DNA of 64,000 bases. Origin: Populus alba. Taxonomy: Eukaryota; Streptophyta; Magnoliopsida; Malpighiales; Salicaceae. The stretch's first letter is position 1. Each line of letters begins with the position of its first letter. This document shows, one piece after another, positions 1 through 11,100 of the stretch. The notes beneath the pieces were generated by a model. The model had not been told where the DNA came from. It ran no database searches and was given only the letters and a program-made list of their open reading frames with translations. The position numbers and the translations under genes are program-made. The DNA is taken from contig NC_133293.1 in assembly GCF_005239225.2 (NCBI RefSeq), positions 14,042,333-14,106,332 of the forward strand. The letters are read 5' to 3'.

Positions 1-1143
1 GCAAAGGGCAGTGCAGAACTTGCCTGCATGGAAAATGCACTCATGGTTTTAAGTCACAGTTGCAAGTGTAATGTTGAAGGTGTCACATAATGGTCACAAA
101 GAATGATTGCAGGGCTTGGGTAGTTGTGGGACGACTATACCTGTGGTGGTGGTTGGGTCTGAGAAGGGAAACCCTCCCAGAGCCACCCACCCCCCACCAT
201 ACAGATTATTCACCACCAAGCCCGGCAACCACACGTTGACAGATTTTAGCAAATTGTCTTCTACATACAGATTTTAAATGGTTTTACTTCAAATGACAAC
301 AAAAAACTTTAATCGAATAAATACCTTGTATGAATGAAAAATGCGGTGCATGTTATCTCAGTATGTGATCAGCATTTTAGCAATCTAGCATAATAATGCA
401 CAAAAGAAGAGATTGTAGCAATCTTTTGTAAAAAGAAACCCTAAAAAGATCTGAATATTTTCGAGTGTAATGGTGAGATTCCAGGATCATGGCCCCGTAA
501 CACCAGATGATGGAATGGGACCTTCCAATCCTATTGCGCCAAAGATGAAAGCATTCATTACCATAGCATAATACAGAGCACTGATACCAAAAGTCGATCG
601 GTTGGACCAACATATCCTTTGACATACCAATGCACATTTTGAAACCTTGAAAGACCGGAAGAGGAAAAGACCTGTGAGAGTAGGAGTTAGAATTTAACCG
701 CATAGCTTAGCAAACCCTTAAAAGTTAAAACACTGCAAGTGTTCTTGACATTTAACTAGCTAGCAACAAGAGAGTGTATGCAACAGATATCTTCTGTACT
801 CCTCGTGATTGTGCTGTTCACAAAACAATTGCTAATGCAATTTCTCCTCATTCTTTTTGCATTATTTCACGACCATATCTTCCATTATCTCGAGATATGT
901 GCGTGCATGTCCAGATTTGTTCATGTGATACAAAGTGTGTCCCGTTTATGATGCCACTCTGAATATGTTAAATGGGGTTTCAATGAATTCATCTCAAGAC
1001 CTATAAGGTAAAAGGAAGGGCAGGCAATACCGGACATAGATGTCCTTGGAAACTTCAGAGAAATTATTATGCCTCTCTGGTTGCGCCAATGAATGTAAAA
1101 AATTCTAATAAAAAGACACTAGATTGTAGCATAGAAAACATAC
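1..1143. other. Left-edge sequence without a supported gene
   Basis: No reading frame here could be tied to a known family. It lies downstream (minus strand) of the decayed RING-family gene, where the missing C-terminal RING exons would be expected, but I could not recognise the cysteine/histidine pattern of a RING finger in any frame. A short hydrophobic minus-strand frame around 480-610 ends in a stop but has no recognisable relatives. The interval may hold decayed 3' exons, introns or plain intergenic DNA. Confidence 0.4.
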
Positions 1144-2018
1144 CCTGAACCTCCAGCACAATAAATTTTAGCCCACTCCTTCCTACTACCTTCATCGATT
1201 GACCACCACCCGACATAAGCAATGATTACTGCTTCATAAATCCAGCAATTCATTGCTGGCAATTACTGGTTCGCCAGGGCCATTCAAATTTTATGTTTAC
1301 CAAGAAAAACCTTACCTGGATCCGTTGTGCAAAAATCCAAAATAATCTTGAGCATTTGATGTGACGGCAAAGTATCTACCAGAACCAGCTCCACTGTTTA
1401 GCAAGAGAACAATTTTCTCCACCAATCTATATACAGCAAAACCCCAGCTCCTTGAATCAAAAAAGGTGGAGCAAAGGATCAGACATGGAATATGTTCAGC
1501 ACCAGGTGATGTTCCCTGAAAATGAAGGGGATAAAAAGGAAAGATGATTTTAATGCGAGCCTAACTTGGAAAAATTAGGATAATAATGCATCACAAGGCA
1601 CTCTTTAACACCTATGATACCTCCAAGCGCATGAAAAGCAAGATCTGGAACCCAATAACAGGAGCTTTCATAAATGTCCACCGATGTCCTGAGGGTTGCA
1701 TATTCCACTGATCTGATGCTCATCTTCATGATGAACTTAGTCCTCCATTAAAAGAAATCAAGAATGCTTATGAATTACTGGATTATACCACTTTGTGCAG
1801 ACTAGAAAGGCAAAGCGGTCTGCAATACTGTAAGGGGAGTCGTTCGATTCTTACAACAAGCAATAACATGAAAAATCAATACCAACCAAGTCCCACCAAC
1901 CAAGAACTACCAAATCACCGGCAAGTAGTAAACAAAATTTGATAAAAAATTGCATACAACACAACATGGTAGAACTTCTGTGCTTTCTTCATCTTCACCC
2001 ATTAAAGCTCTCCACATC
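1144..2018 (-). pseudogene. Decayed multi-pass membrane / RING-finger family gene (At1g68820-like), fragment
   Basis: Four exon-like blocks in order match the middle of the plant 'transmembrane Fragile-X-F-associated' RING protein family. Block a (from 2018 down, after an AG acceptor) reads RMWRALMGEDEES. Block b (about 1723-1621) reads DEHQ..QDIGGH, then MKAPVIGFQILLFMRLE. Block c (1515-1316) contains YRLVEKIVLLLNSGAGSGRY and FGFLHNGSR. Block d (about 1217-1144) reads GWWSIDEGSRKEWAKIYCAGGSG. Blocks b, c and d keep GT donors and block c an AG acceptor. Decay is clear. In block b the GGH and MKAP parts are in different frames (one base missing), which puts a TGA in frame. In block c a short stretch after AEHIP is readable as FAPPFLIQGAGV only in another frame before the normal frame resumes. 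I found neither the N-terminal exons nor the RING domain. The identification is from memory of family sequence; the frameshifts are seen directly. A sequencing error cannot be excluded for any single shift. Confidence 0.72.
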
Positions 2019-2254
2019 CTAAAATACAAAATCATTAAAAAGAAGAAGAGGAAGAAGAAGAAGAAAATGCTTACTAAGGGGTACTTCTGTGCGTGTGGGG
2101 GGCTCAAACTACAACTTGAAGCAACATTATAATTCGATCCCGGAATCAACTCCTCCCATGCAGATGATAAGATCCTTTTACAGCCGAAGCACCTCCCCCT
2201 CAAATGTGACTGTCAATTAGTTCATTAAATAACAACTGTCATTATAAGTAGTAT

Positions 2255-2279
2255 TATATATATATATATATATATATAT
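2255..2279. repeat. (TA)n microsatellite
   Basis: An uninterrupted TA run of 25 bases ending 18 bases before the first base of the tRNA-Ile gene. It probably varies in length between alleles. Confidence 0.9.
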
Positions 2280-2297
2280 CTAAATTAACTTCGACAT

Positions 2298-2371
2298 GGC
2301 CTATTAGCTCAGTTGGTTAGAGCGTCGTGCTAATAACGCGAAGGTCGCAGGTTCGAAACCTGCATGGGCCA
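2298..2371 (+). tRNA. tRNA-Ile (anticodon AAU)
   Basis: A complete 74-base intronless cloverleaf. The acceptor stem GGCCTAT (2298-2304) pairs with ATGGGCC (2364-2370) with one G-T pair, followed by discriminator A at 2371; CCA is not encoded, as usual in nuclear genes. The D-arm reads AGCTCAGTTGGTTAGAGC. The anticodon stem TCGTG/CGCGA encloses CTAATAA, giving anticodon AAU, which reads ATT after A34-to-inosine editing. The T-arm contains GGTTCGAAACC. Internal pol III promoters are present: an A box near 2305-2315 and a B box at 2350-2360. A TTTT terminator follows at 2382-2385. Confidence 0.97.
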
Positions 2372-4804
2372 TAATTAACTATTTTCAATTTTTACCTTAC
2401 TCTGATGGGCAAGCTATTCCAAAACAAACAGAACAGGTTCTCCAAGGACAGCCTGGGCCTTCTGAACACATCTTGTTTGTAGCAAGAAACAAGTGTACAG
2501 GGATATTTGTTTTTTATTTAAAAAATATATATTTTTTTATAATTTTGAATTTTTTTATATGTTGGTTTTAATTTTTTTTTAAATATATTTTCAAATAATT
2601 TTTTTTAAAAAAAGTTATTAATACAATAATCCTAAAATAGTGATTGATGATCCTTTCATCTCCATAGAACTTCATGATCTCTTTTTAATTTATTCATATT
2701 CATATGCGGATCCGAAACTCTATTTGTAGCAGGGAAAAAAGAAAAAAACTGACACAAAAGGTTAGCTAAAATAGAAATAGTGGGTTAAACTTTTGTTCAC
2801 ATCTACAATAATAAGTTTTACAAGCGAGGAGCTGGTTTAACCCTAATTAGTCATTAGTGTTATCAAAATCGCATTTTAACTTATAAAACGTGCATTGTTT
2901 AATTATTCTTGTGATAATTATTTATGTTATTAATGGTGTTTAAATTGGATAATGAACTGTCTTCTTGTGCAGACGTTCAATCCGGCTCTTGCCTCAACGA
3001 GAATTGAGGCCTAAATTAAGGCATTTTCAATGGTAAAAGTCATTTGAAAGAGCTAAATATAGAATTTTCAATAGTATATATAATTTAGATTTTTTTTTTT
3101 AATCATGTTGTACTTCAATGGAAAATGGTGTTTTAACGAACTATTTTATGTTTTACATAAAATGAGGAAAGAGAAAGGAAGAATTTGAAGAGGAATTAAA
3201 AAACAACTAAAAATTTCCATTATTTTATAGCTTAATTTCCTCAAAAAACACATAGAATAATTAAATGCATTTTTATTTTGACAAAGAAAATTTTAGTATT
3301 CCATATATATATTTATTCCATTGAAGACCCAAAATTAATAGAAAAAAAGCCATTTTAATAGTTAATTTTTTGGCTGTTCATATATAGCTATCCGTTAGAG
3401 ATGCTTGGGGGCTATTAATGCCTTCTTTCAAAATCTCCAAGGTTAAATAATCTAACTTCTTATGTTGAAATATTGATCAGACCCATAGCATTTTACTTCG
3501 TTAAAAAACCACTTTCCCACAGCTGCAAAACAACGTTGGTGCATGTGGGTTAGATTTTTATTTATAATTATATTAAATGGGTTACGTCATAATTTATTTA
3601 CATACAAAAACGAGATAATTTACAGTAACACCATTTCACAAAAGTGCCCGTATATAGAGATATAGAGGGTTCTCTGAAAAAGAAATCTAATTATACTTAC
3701 AAAACATGATTCAATTCTGATAGTGTATAAAAAGTGGATTTGGTTAATTTTGATATATAAAAGGAAGTGAATTTAATTTAGTAAGAGAAAATGACCTCAT
3801 AAATCTTTCTCTCAAACTCTCTAAACTCTTCTAACATGCAATTTTATGTTAACTTAAGCTTCTTTCTATAATTTTATGGATCCCCATATGATTTATGTTT
3901 TTTTTTTTTTAATATGTTTTTAAGCTCTGATTCAGCGGGGATATCTTCTAATAAGGTGTTTCCTTTTTGTGTCTATCTCTTTTATGCATGAGATGCACCG
4001 TGTTTATGAAAAGAAAATCAATTAAAAGAAACATTAAGTAATTTATAGGACTGAAATATCTTAACCATCGATACTCAAAACCAATGACTAAGATTTCACA
4101 GATGATAAATCATACATAAGGGGAACCAACCCAACAAATTATTACGGTATGTAACTATTATTTTTGCATGCCTTGCTTATTAGGGCAATGATTCTTGAGC
4201 TATGCATATTTTCGCTAGCTAGTAATGCTCATATAGAAAATTCGAAATTATAATATTTGAAACTGAAACTCTATACATGTAGACTAACACTCTTACGTCA
4301 TATAGACTCTTTGATATTGGATGTGGTAGCAAAAGTTATAGAAAAGGGGGGCAAAAAAAACTCTCTACATTAATTCCTCCATTCAAGCAGCTGAGCTTAG
4401 CCATAATTGGACAAACCATTAGACCATTGTAACTAGCACAAGTAATTTCATAAACTTCATTAAATTAACAACAACAGTTAAAGAGTTGAAAGAAAAACAC
4501 AGCAGGAGAAGACAGATGGAAGTCAAACACGTTAGTATTACGTACCAAGTGCATGTACTTTCCCTACATCTATGGCTAAATGATAGGTTCATTAACTTAC
4601 TGCTCAATCTTGTAACCCACAGGACATGAATGCCGCACCAGGGTTTTTCAATTTTTTCTGTTTTATTTTCCCTTCCCCTTGAGAAATTGAGACAAGATCG
4701 GGGGAAGACTGATGCAACAATGTACTGAGTACAGGAAGGAGAAGAAGGTTGTGGTGGCTGTCAGGAGGGACGTACGTAGAGCATGGCGGGAACAAAATCG
4801 TCAC

Positions 4805-4855
<51 letters not shown>

Positions 4856-5406
4856 CGATCCATAAACTCCACGAAACTGACGACAGAAAGAATATAAAGT
4901 ACTGGTTAATATAATTTGTTAGCAAGCAAAAGATCTTTTTCGTTGGAAGAGAAACCTTATATTAAATCCTAACAAGGAAAAATATATATGGACACTATAT
5001 AGCTTCCTTTGATCCCATGGTTTGAATACAACTTCTAGTACAATATGCATCCTCCTCTCTGCCAATATTTTCTTTGTTGGCTAGTGCTTGCCATTCTCGA
5101 TCCTCTCTGTGTGATTTCTCTCCCATTCCTTTTTCTCAGCACAACCACCCGACAGCAAAATGGGAAGGTAACCCCACCAAGTACGTACCAACCCATATAA
5201 TCCACGCCATCTTTAATTCTCTCACTATCTACGTATGCTATATTTTGTAGTGATGTAAGTCCAAAAACACACCAATATACCATCATTGCCCTTCTTTGTT
5301 AACTGGCAAAAACTACACCAAACACACCAAAAAAACACACCCACAACCAAAGAAAAGAAAGAAGGGAGAAGCATTAGAAGAGTAAGGTACTGATCTCTTA
5401 GTAAAA
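2372..5406. other. AT-rich intergenic interval between the tRNA and the bHLH 3' end
   Basis: No coding frame with recognisable content. Around 2505-2640 it holds a strongly AT-rich stretch of the kind seen in the MITE-like elements near 42 and 52 kb. A long AT microsatellite lies near 4.8 kb. The segment next to 5406 presumably carries the 3' UTR and polyadenylation signals of the bHLH gene. Confidence 0.6.
4810..4853. repeat. (AT)n microsatellite
   Basis: A pure AT dinucleotide run of about 44 bases, among the longest simple repeats in the window. Confidence 0.95.
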
Positions 5407-6711
5407 TTATAGAGACCTGTGCTGCTGCTGCTGTTGTTGTTCAAGGAGATTGATATTAGTTCTCTGTCTCTTAACACTTCCCGAGGAAGACTCATCACCT
5501 CCAGTCTTCTCCATAACTGCTTTCAATGCTTCCTGAATCGAACTTATAGAATATTGTAGTGGTTCCTGCTGCTGATGTTGATCATTGCTATTACTTGATG
5601 AATCTTCTTCACCACTAATAAACAAAACATTCTTTACACGTCCACCAAGTGTTGTGATCTCAGCTTTTAATGTTCTTAAACGCAAAGCTTTCAAGGTCTT
5701 TATTAGGTCAGGCAAGAGATCAGGCCTGTCTTCACAGCAAAGTGATGCTTTGATCACAAACTTACCATCTTCGTCAGCCGTATCCACTGTTAGCTCATCC
5801 ATTTCTGTTGGTACTGGACTTGTTTCGGCTATCAAAGTAGTCTGGCGTTTTAGCTCTTTAACATGTTGGATCACTTCTGCTAGCAGTGAAGCTTTGTCTG
5901 TCTGTGACAAGCAAGGGAACATAATCAGACGTTTCATGCATGGTAAAGTTGGCACTCATCAAAAACAAACAAAAAATTAAAGCACGAAATCAAGCTATAA
6001 TTAACGATCTTTTGTAGCTTAAAAGAAAAAGTAGTAAAAATAAATTATTACATGCAAAAACTGTCTTTCGGTGTTCGAAAAGAAGAGATGTGGATATGAA
6101 GTTTTTATTCTCTTAGGATGATTCAGGCAGGCATGAAAGTAGGTTTTTCTAATGGTGGGGTTTTGAAAGAGGATTAGGGCACGGGCTATCTATAAGCGAC
6201 TGACAAGAATGCTAGTTTTGTCTGTCTTTATATCTTTTCATTCTCTACTTAATTACTTTGACTGGTAACCGGCAAGAAATTTCCATGGAAGCTTTTCAAC
6301 TGCTCTTTTGTTCCTCTTTATCATATCAAATTAGCGACATTAACGTTTATTCCCTTTTAGTTTTGCTTTTTCTTTCCTCGGAACTAGCGCAAGTCCCAGA
6401 AGCGGAATACACAGAGAAAAGAAAAAACAATAGTAGCAGTGTTCTAAAGATGAAAACAAAAGGATAAGCTAACCAAGAAAAAATGTAACTGCCTTTCTTA
6501 TATCTAAAGTGAGTTCCACACATGTTCTGGTGGGCATATTATCATACCAGTCATCTAACTAGAATCTTTAGCAAGTTTGACAGAGATCTTCAAAAAAAAA
6601 AAAAAAACTACTGTTAGTTGTACTGCAAAACAAACAGGAAATAGAAAATTGACAGTCCATATTTCTGCATTTAATTTAAATAAAGAGCATATAGTTTTAT
6701 TTAAGGGTTTG

Positions 6712-6750
<39 letters not shown>

Positions 6751-7411
6751 TAGGGTCCGGTATTTCATCGTCAACGTAACATTTTGCGTAGGTTTTCAAA
6801 ATTTGACGATGATCCACTACGGCACTTACTTTGGTGGTGCTGGGTAGCAAACTGCGTAGCTTAGCTAGGTGGTTGTTGATTCTCTCTCTTCTTCTCCTCT
6901 CAGCTTCACTGTGACTCTTAGAAGCAGCAAGAGCCTTAGCATCCATAATTTCTTGAGCAGTCATCTTGCTCAACTCAGCTTGTAAACCGAAAGGAGCTGA
7001 ACCGGGTTGAACCACCGGTCCAAGAGTGTCAGATATGATCCGAAGATGATCACTTGGGGTACCATCATAAGCGAACTGAAGGGAAGGAGCTCTTCTATTG
7101 AATAAACCCCCGTATGAGGATGGTACTGGAGGAGGGATAAGAAATGGGTCATGATCACGAACTGGGTGGTTTGGCGTGAAGTGCGCCTGGTTGAAAGAGT
7201 GAACAGGGGGGAGAGGCCATGGTAAGATAGGTGAAACTTCAGGGAAAATAAATCCTGATCCTCTAGCTCCTCCATAGATATCACTGCTTTGCTGTTGTTG
7301 GTGCTGTTGCATTTGTTGGTGGTATTGTAGAAGTAGCTGCTCTTGGTAGTTTTGTAGGTTATGGATGGTTTGAGAACACTCTCCTTGATCTTCCTCTTTA
7401 AGTCCACACAT
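5407..7411 (-). CDS. bHLH transcription factor, TMO5/T5L1 (bHLH30/bHLH32) type
   Basis: Two coding exons, 7411-6830 and 5901-5407, give 358 residues. The intron (6829-5902, 928 bases) starts GTAAGT and ends CACAG, and joining gives STTK-TDKASLL, the expected unbroken helix-loop-helix. Residues 20-41 are Gln-rich. The basic region carries the E-box reading residues H167, E171 and R175, and helix 2 is about 195-215. An ACT-like fold candidate lies at about 240-290 (FVIKASLCCEDRPDLLPDLI), and the C-terminus has a Gln run. Length and domain order match Arabidopsis TMO5/bHLH32 and T5L1/bHLH30. These heterodimerise with LHW in the nucleus to drive periclinal divisions of vascular precursors and cytokinin synthesis through LOG4. 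The choice between TMO5 and T5L1 orthology is not made: protease and CHUP1 synteny points to TMO5, CLE12/TCP12 synteny to T5L1. The start is the first ATG of the long open frame. The intron contains a TA/GA microsatellite at 6712-6750. Confidence 0.93.
6712..6750. repeat. Compound (TA)n(GA)n microsatellite in the bHLH intron
   Basis: A TA run (6712-6734) runs directly into a GA run (to about 6750). It lies within the single intron of the bHLH gene, about 80 bases from its donor site. Confidence 0.9.
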
Positions 7412-7458
7412 ATCTCTCTCCTTTTCACTCTATAGAGGAAGAAAAAAGACTGAGAATT

Positions 7459-7482
7459 CTATTGCTTTGAAGTTGTAATCAT
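7459..7482 (-). promoter_or_regulatory. Short upstream ORF in the bHLH leader
   Basis: On the minus strand an ATG at 7482-7480 opens a seven-codon frame (MITTSKQ) ending at TAG 7461-7459, 47 bases before the main start codon at 7411. It is the only upstream ATG I see in the roughly 400 bases before the start. A uORF of this size could lower translation of the main frame or be neutral. Its place in the transcript is inferred, because the transcription start is unknown. Confidence 0.4.
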
Positions 7483-7870
7483 ATGGGTCACTTCCTTGTT
7501 GCTGTGGAGATATAGGTTAAAGAGGAGATGGAGAGTACTAATGGGTTAGATATAGTTTCAATAGGGAGAAGAAGTGAAAGAGAAACAAGAAGCAAAAGAT
7601 AACACAAGGAGATCGCAGACCTTAATTATAATCTCTTTGATATTTTATGGTGTACTGAGATGGATATATGGATCCTTTTCAGTGCTCTAAACTCTTATCT
7701 CTTGTGGTGGTGGAGAAGGTAAAAGAAAAGGCAAAGAAAGAAAGTTTCAGGCTTCTCTCTCTATCAAATGAATGAATCACTCAATATCTCTCACTTGGGT
7801 GAGTTTTCTTTTTGATGGCACAGGCTTTGTGAGAAGGATGTGGTGATGACCCTTTCTATCCTAAGCTTCA

Positions 7871-7881
7871 ACTATATAAGC
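7871..7881 (-). promoter_or_regulatory. Possible TATA box of the bHLH gene
   Basis: Read on the minus strand, the sequence is GCTTATATAG, a good plant TATA match about 460 bases upstream of the start codon. It would imply a 5' leader of roughly 430 bases. Such motifs also occur by chance in AT-rich DNA. Confidence 0.3.
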
Positions 7882-8132
7882 TTTCTTTTTCTTTGGTGCT
7901 TTGATGGTATCTTTTTGGTTCCTTTGTTGTTTTATGCTCTACTTCTGTGCTGATCTGCACCTCTCTCTTAATATTTTTCTCTCTCCCACCACTCTAAATA
8001 TATAGAGTCTGTAAGTACTGCTAGTCTCCTTTCCTTTCTTCTTACGGCATTCTCTATTCATCCATCCATCTCTGTAGCTATCAGGGGTGGGGGGGGGGAT
8101 ATCTTTTTGTTTGTTTTATACACAAAGTATGT

Positions 8133-8156
8133 AATATATATATATATATATATATA
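8133..8156. repeat. (TA)n microsatellite upstream of the bHLH gene
   Basis: A TA run of about 24 bases roughly 730 bases upstream of the bHLH start codon, near a short G run at 8084-8098. Confidence 0.9.
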
Positions 8157-11100
8157 GACACGCACACACCCCTCCAGCCATGAAAAATACCATTGTTTGG
8201 TTGCTTTGTGATTGGTTCAAACTGTATTATTACACTCTGTGAGCGCAGTGAGAGAGAGTGGGAGATGGGAAACACAAAAACAAACACAGTGAACACACAA
8301 CACACAGATTGTCGACCGACCAAAAACCGAAAAGCCTGATAGTATCATCATGATAAAAGGCTTAGCTAGCTCTATATATAAACCCTTTGCTTTTTTTTCA
8401 TGATTTTAAATTTTTATGGAGATTAAACTTTACTGCTAGCAGTACTACTCCATTAGGAGCAGTGATTTTTTAAGGCTCTCCCACTTATATTTCTGATTAA
8501 TTACCTCGATCGGTCAAGCCCCACGCCCTTCCATACTCTTCGCTATTTCCACCCCACCCTTTCTGCTTCCCCGAGGCCATGTAATCATTGTGTCTTGGAA
8601 CACACTCCACCTCTTTCTCTCTCTGTCTAGCTAGGTTTGCTCTCCACTCCATAAGGTTTTTGGTTTCAGTTACATGTATTCATGGCTCTCACCGGTCCTT
8701 TTGGAATTTAGGGGTGCCCTTTTCAGTTTTGGTAGGTGTAGGAGAATATTAGAGTGCCTGTATATTTTGATAGTGATCAATGGGGCCGGGTCAGGGTGGC
8801 TCCTTTTCACTTGGGCGTTTTGGAAAGAAAGTTTCTATAGCTATGACTTATGAGCTTCAATTTTCCCTTCTTACAGTCTTGAGTGGCTGCAGCTTCTTTT
8901 CCTTTTCATATACATATAGTCATATACAACGCATCCACATTACTGTTTTGTTTAAGACAAAAAGCAAACACAGTACCGTATATTTTTATACCATAAGGAT
9001 TTCAGTTCTGAGAAAATAACACCAGCTGAAATAGTGCCTTTTCTTTTCTAGGTTTCATTTACATAAAGTCCATTATACGTATAGCCGTATAGGGAATCTC
9101 AGGCCTCGAGTTTGTTATAAACTAGCTAGTTGGATAAAAGATTTTGTTTGGCATTGCTGAGGCTACTCACGAGTTAGATGGTTTAATTTCTTTATTTTAA
9201 TTCTGGAGGTGTATTGGTTGAGTGAGTGCTTGATATCATCACTGTCCATTGTCCAACATTAATCCCATTTTATGTCTCAAAATGCGATTTGTTTACTTGG
9301 AGTAGAAAGATAGAACTTTGTAATTAGTTGTTGTTGGTAACATTTCTCAGTTACAACTTTCAAATGCCAAAAGCACGATGGAATAATAGATGTTTCTAAT
9401 CACTTTTGAGTTTTGAGATGTGTAGGCACGGCTATCTAGATCAGCTTCTAATGACTTCCTGTTGTGTCTTTATCCGATGCCACGAGCTCTAATTTTTGCA
9501 GCCACTGGCTTCAGCTGGTTGGGCCTAAACAAGTTCAATACTTCTTTTGGACCATCATGGGTTCATGTAAAAAAGAGCACGAATGCAAACACAAAATGTA
9601 ATGGTTCAATGCAGTCGACCTGGAAGGTTGGGGTAATTACACAGTCAAATAAGTAGCCTGGCTAATAAAAAGCAGAGCAAAAATCATTTAACCAACCTTC
9701 CTTTTATTTCCTTTTTCAACACAATAATAGTCTGAGCAAGATATCGAGGAAAAGATCATTCTTTTGGCTTAACTTTTATTTCAATTTAAAATTGGCCCTC
9801 TGGTTAATTACAGAGTTAAAAAACACATATATGTTTTTTTAAAAAAAAACGAAAAAATCCCATTGCAGACCAACTACCAGCAGGCTGATCTTTCCTAATG
9901 CCTCTTTTGGCTAATTGCTTTATCTTCTTTCTCTAGCTACTCCTTCAGTCACTAGCCAGCAGCCACTACTCTCTGTCATATTGTGTTAGAATTCGCTAGG
10001 GCAAGGAAAGCTTGGAGAAGGGTTTTTGGTATTTTTGGACCCAGTGTGGTCACACGCATGGCTGCTCTGGTCCCATTTCCTTTATATACTCTTCATCTTT
10101 TGTAATAACCGTATATATTTTTTTAAATGATGTGGTATTTTTTTAAGTAGCCCATTCAAACATTCGATGATAGCTGCACCACGCACTAACACACAACCCA
10201 TGAGACGCCCCTCTGCGTGGGGTTTATGATGACATCAATCCCACCCTATCATGACGTTTGTCCCTCAAGACATTAGTGCTCGTGCTTCTCCTCCATCTTT
10301 GCCTTAGCGTAGAAGGGCCTTTTGGTTTCTGATGATGAGTGTTGTTTGAATTCATTCACATCTGGCACCAATGATTCACCCGTCTATTAACATATCATAC
10401 CAATATACCAACCAAAACTATAGGAGAAAAAATCTTTTGCGATATTAAATTATAAAGGATATTTATTGGCTAGCCACGATAGGGCAATTTCTTGAATTAA
10501 TAGATGTATTTAGTTTTTCAATTGAATAATTTGATCAAGGTGGTATCTATGCTCACTCAATTATTGGCTGTATTTAAATTTCATATTGTGAAAAGTAAGG
10601 CTTTATATGAATTCTGTAATTTTGACACCATATTTAATTTGAATGAACTACTCAGGAGTTAAATTTAGTCCGAGTTTGTAGTTTTTTATTTCCAATTAAA
10701 TATTTTATATTAAGTTGATATGAAATTGAATTTGATATTATTGAATGCAATTATTATTATTTTTAGTTTGCAATTAAAATTTTTCATTCAAACGTTAACA
10801 GTGCCCACATATTCTTTTGTATTGAGACAAAAAATGCTCCATCCTGCAGCTAACACGTATATATAATCAAACTAGTAATAACCAAGATAATTATTGAATA
10901 CTATTTTTGTATCTATCCTAATTAATTAATGATAATTTCATCTCATCCATCAAGCATTTACTAATTATCATCTAATTCATCAATTACATTAAATTTTCAT
11001 TCAATTTGATTTGAAGACAGGTAAAATCCAACTTGATTTGATTGGAGTCATATACAGAGGCATGTGAGGGAGGGGTTCACTCACCCATCATCTCAACTCT

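Noticed and set aside
377..703. 108-codon minus-strand open frame, with an alternative minus frame at about 480-610 reading a hydrophobic stretch ending GLEGPIPSSGVTGP
   Set aside because: No family resemblance in any frame and no convincing splice sites. It could be a decayed exon, but nothing ties it to the RING-family remnant.
6970..7428. 152-codon minus-strand frame overlapping bHLH exon 1
   Set aside because: It is out of frame with the bHLH protein and has no recognisable content; a shadow frame.
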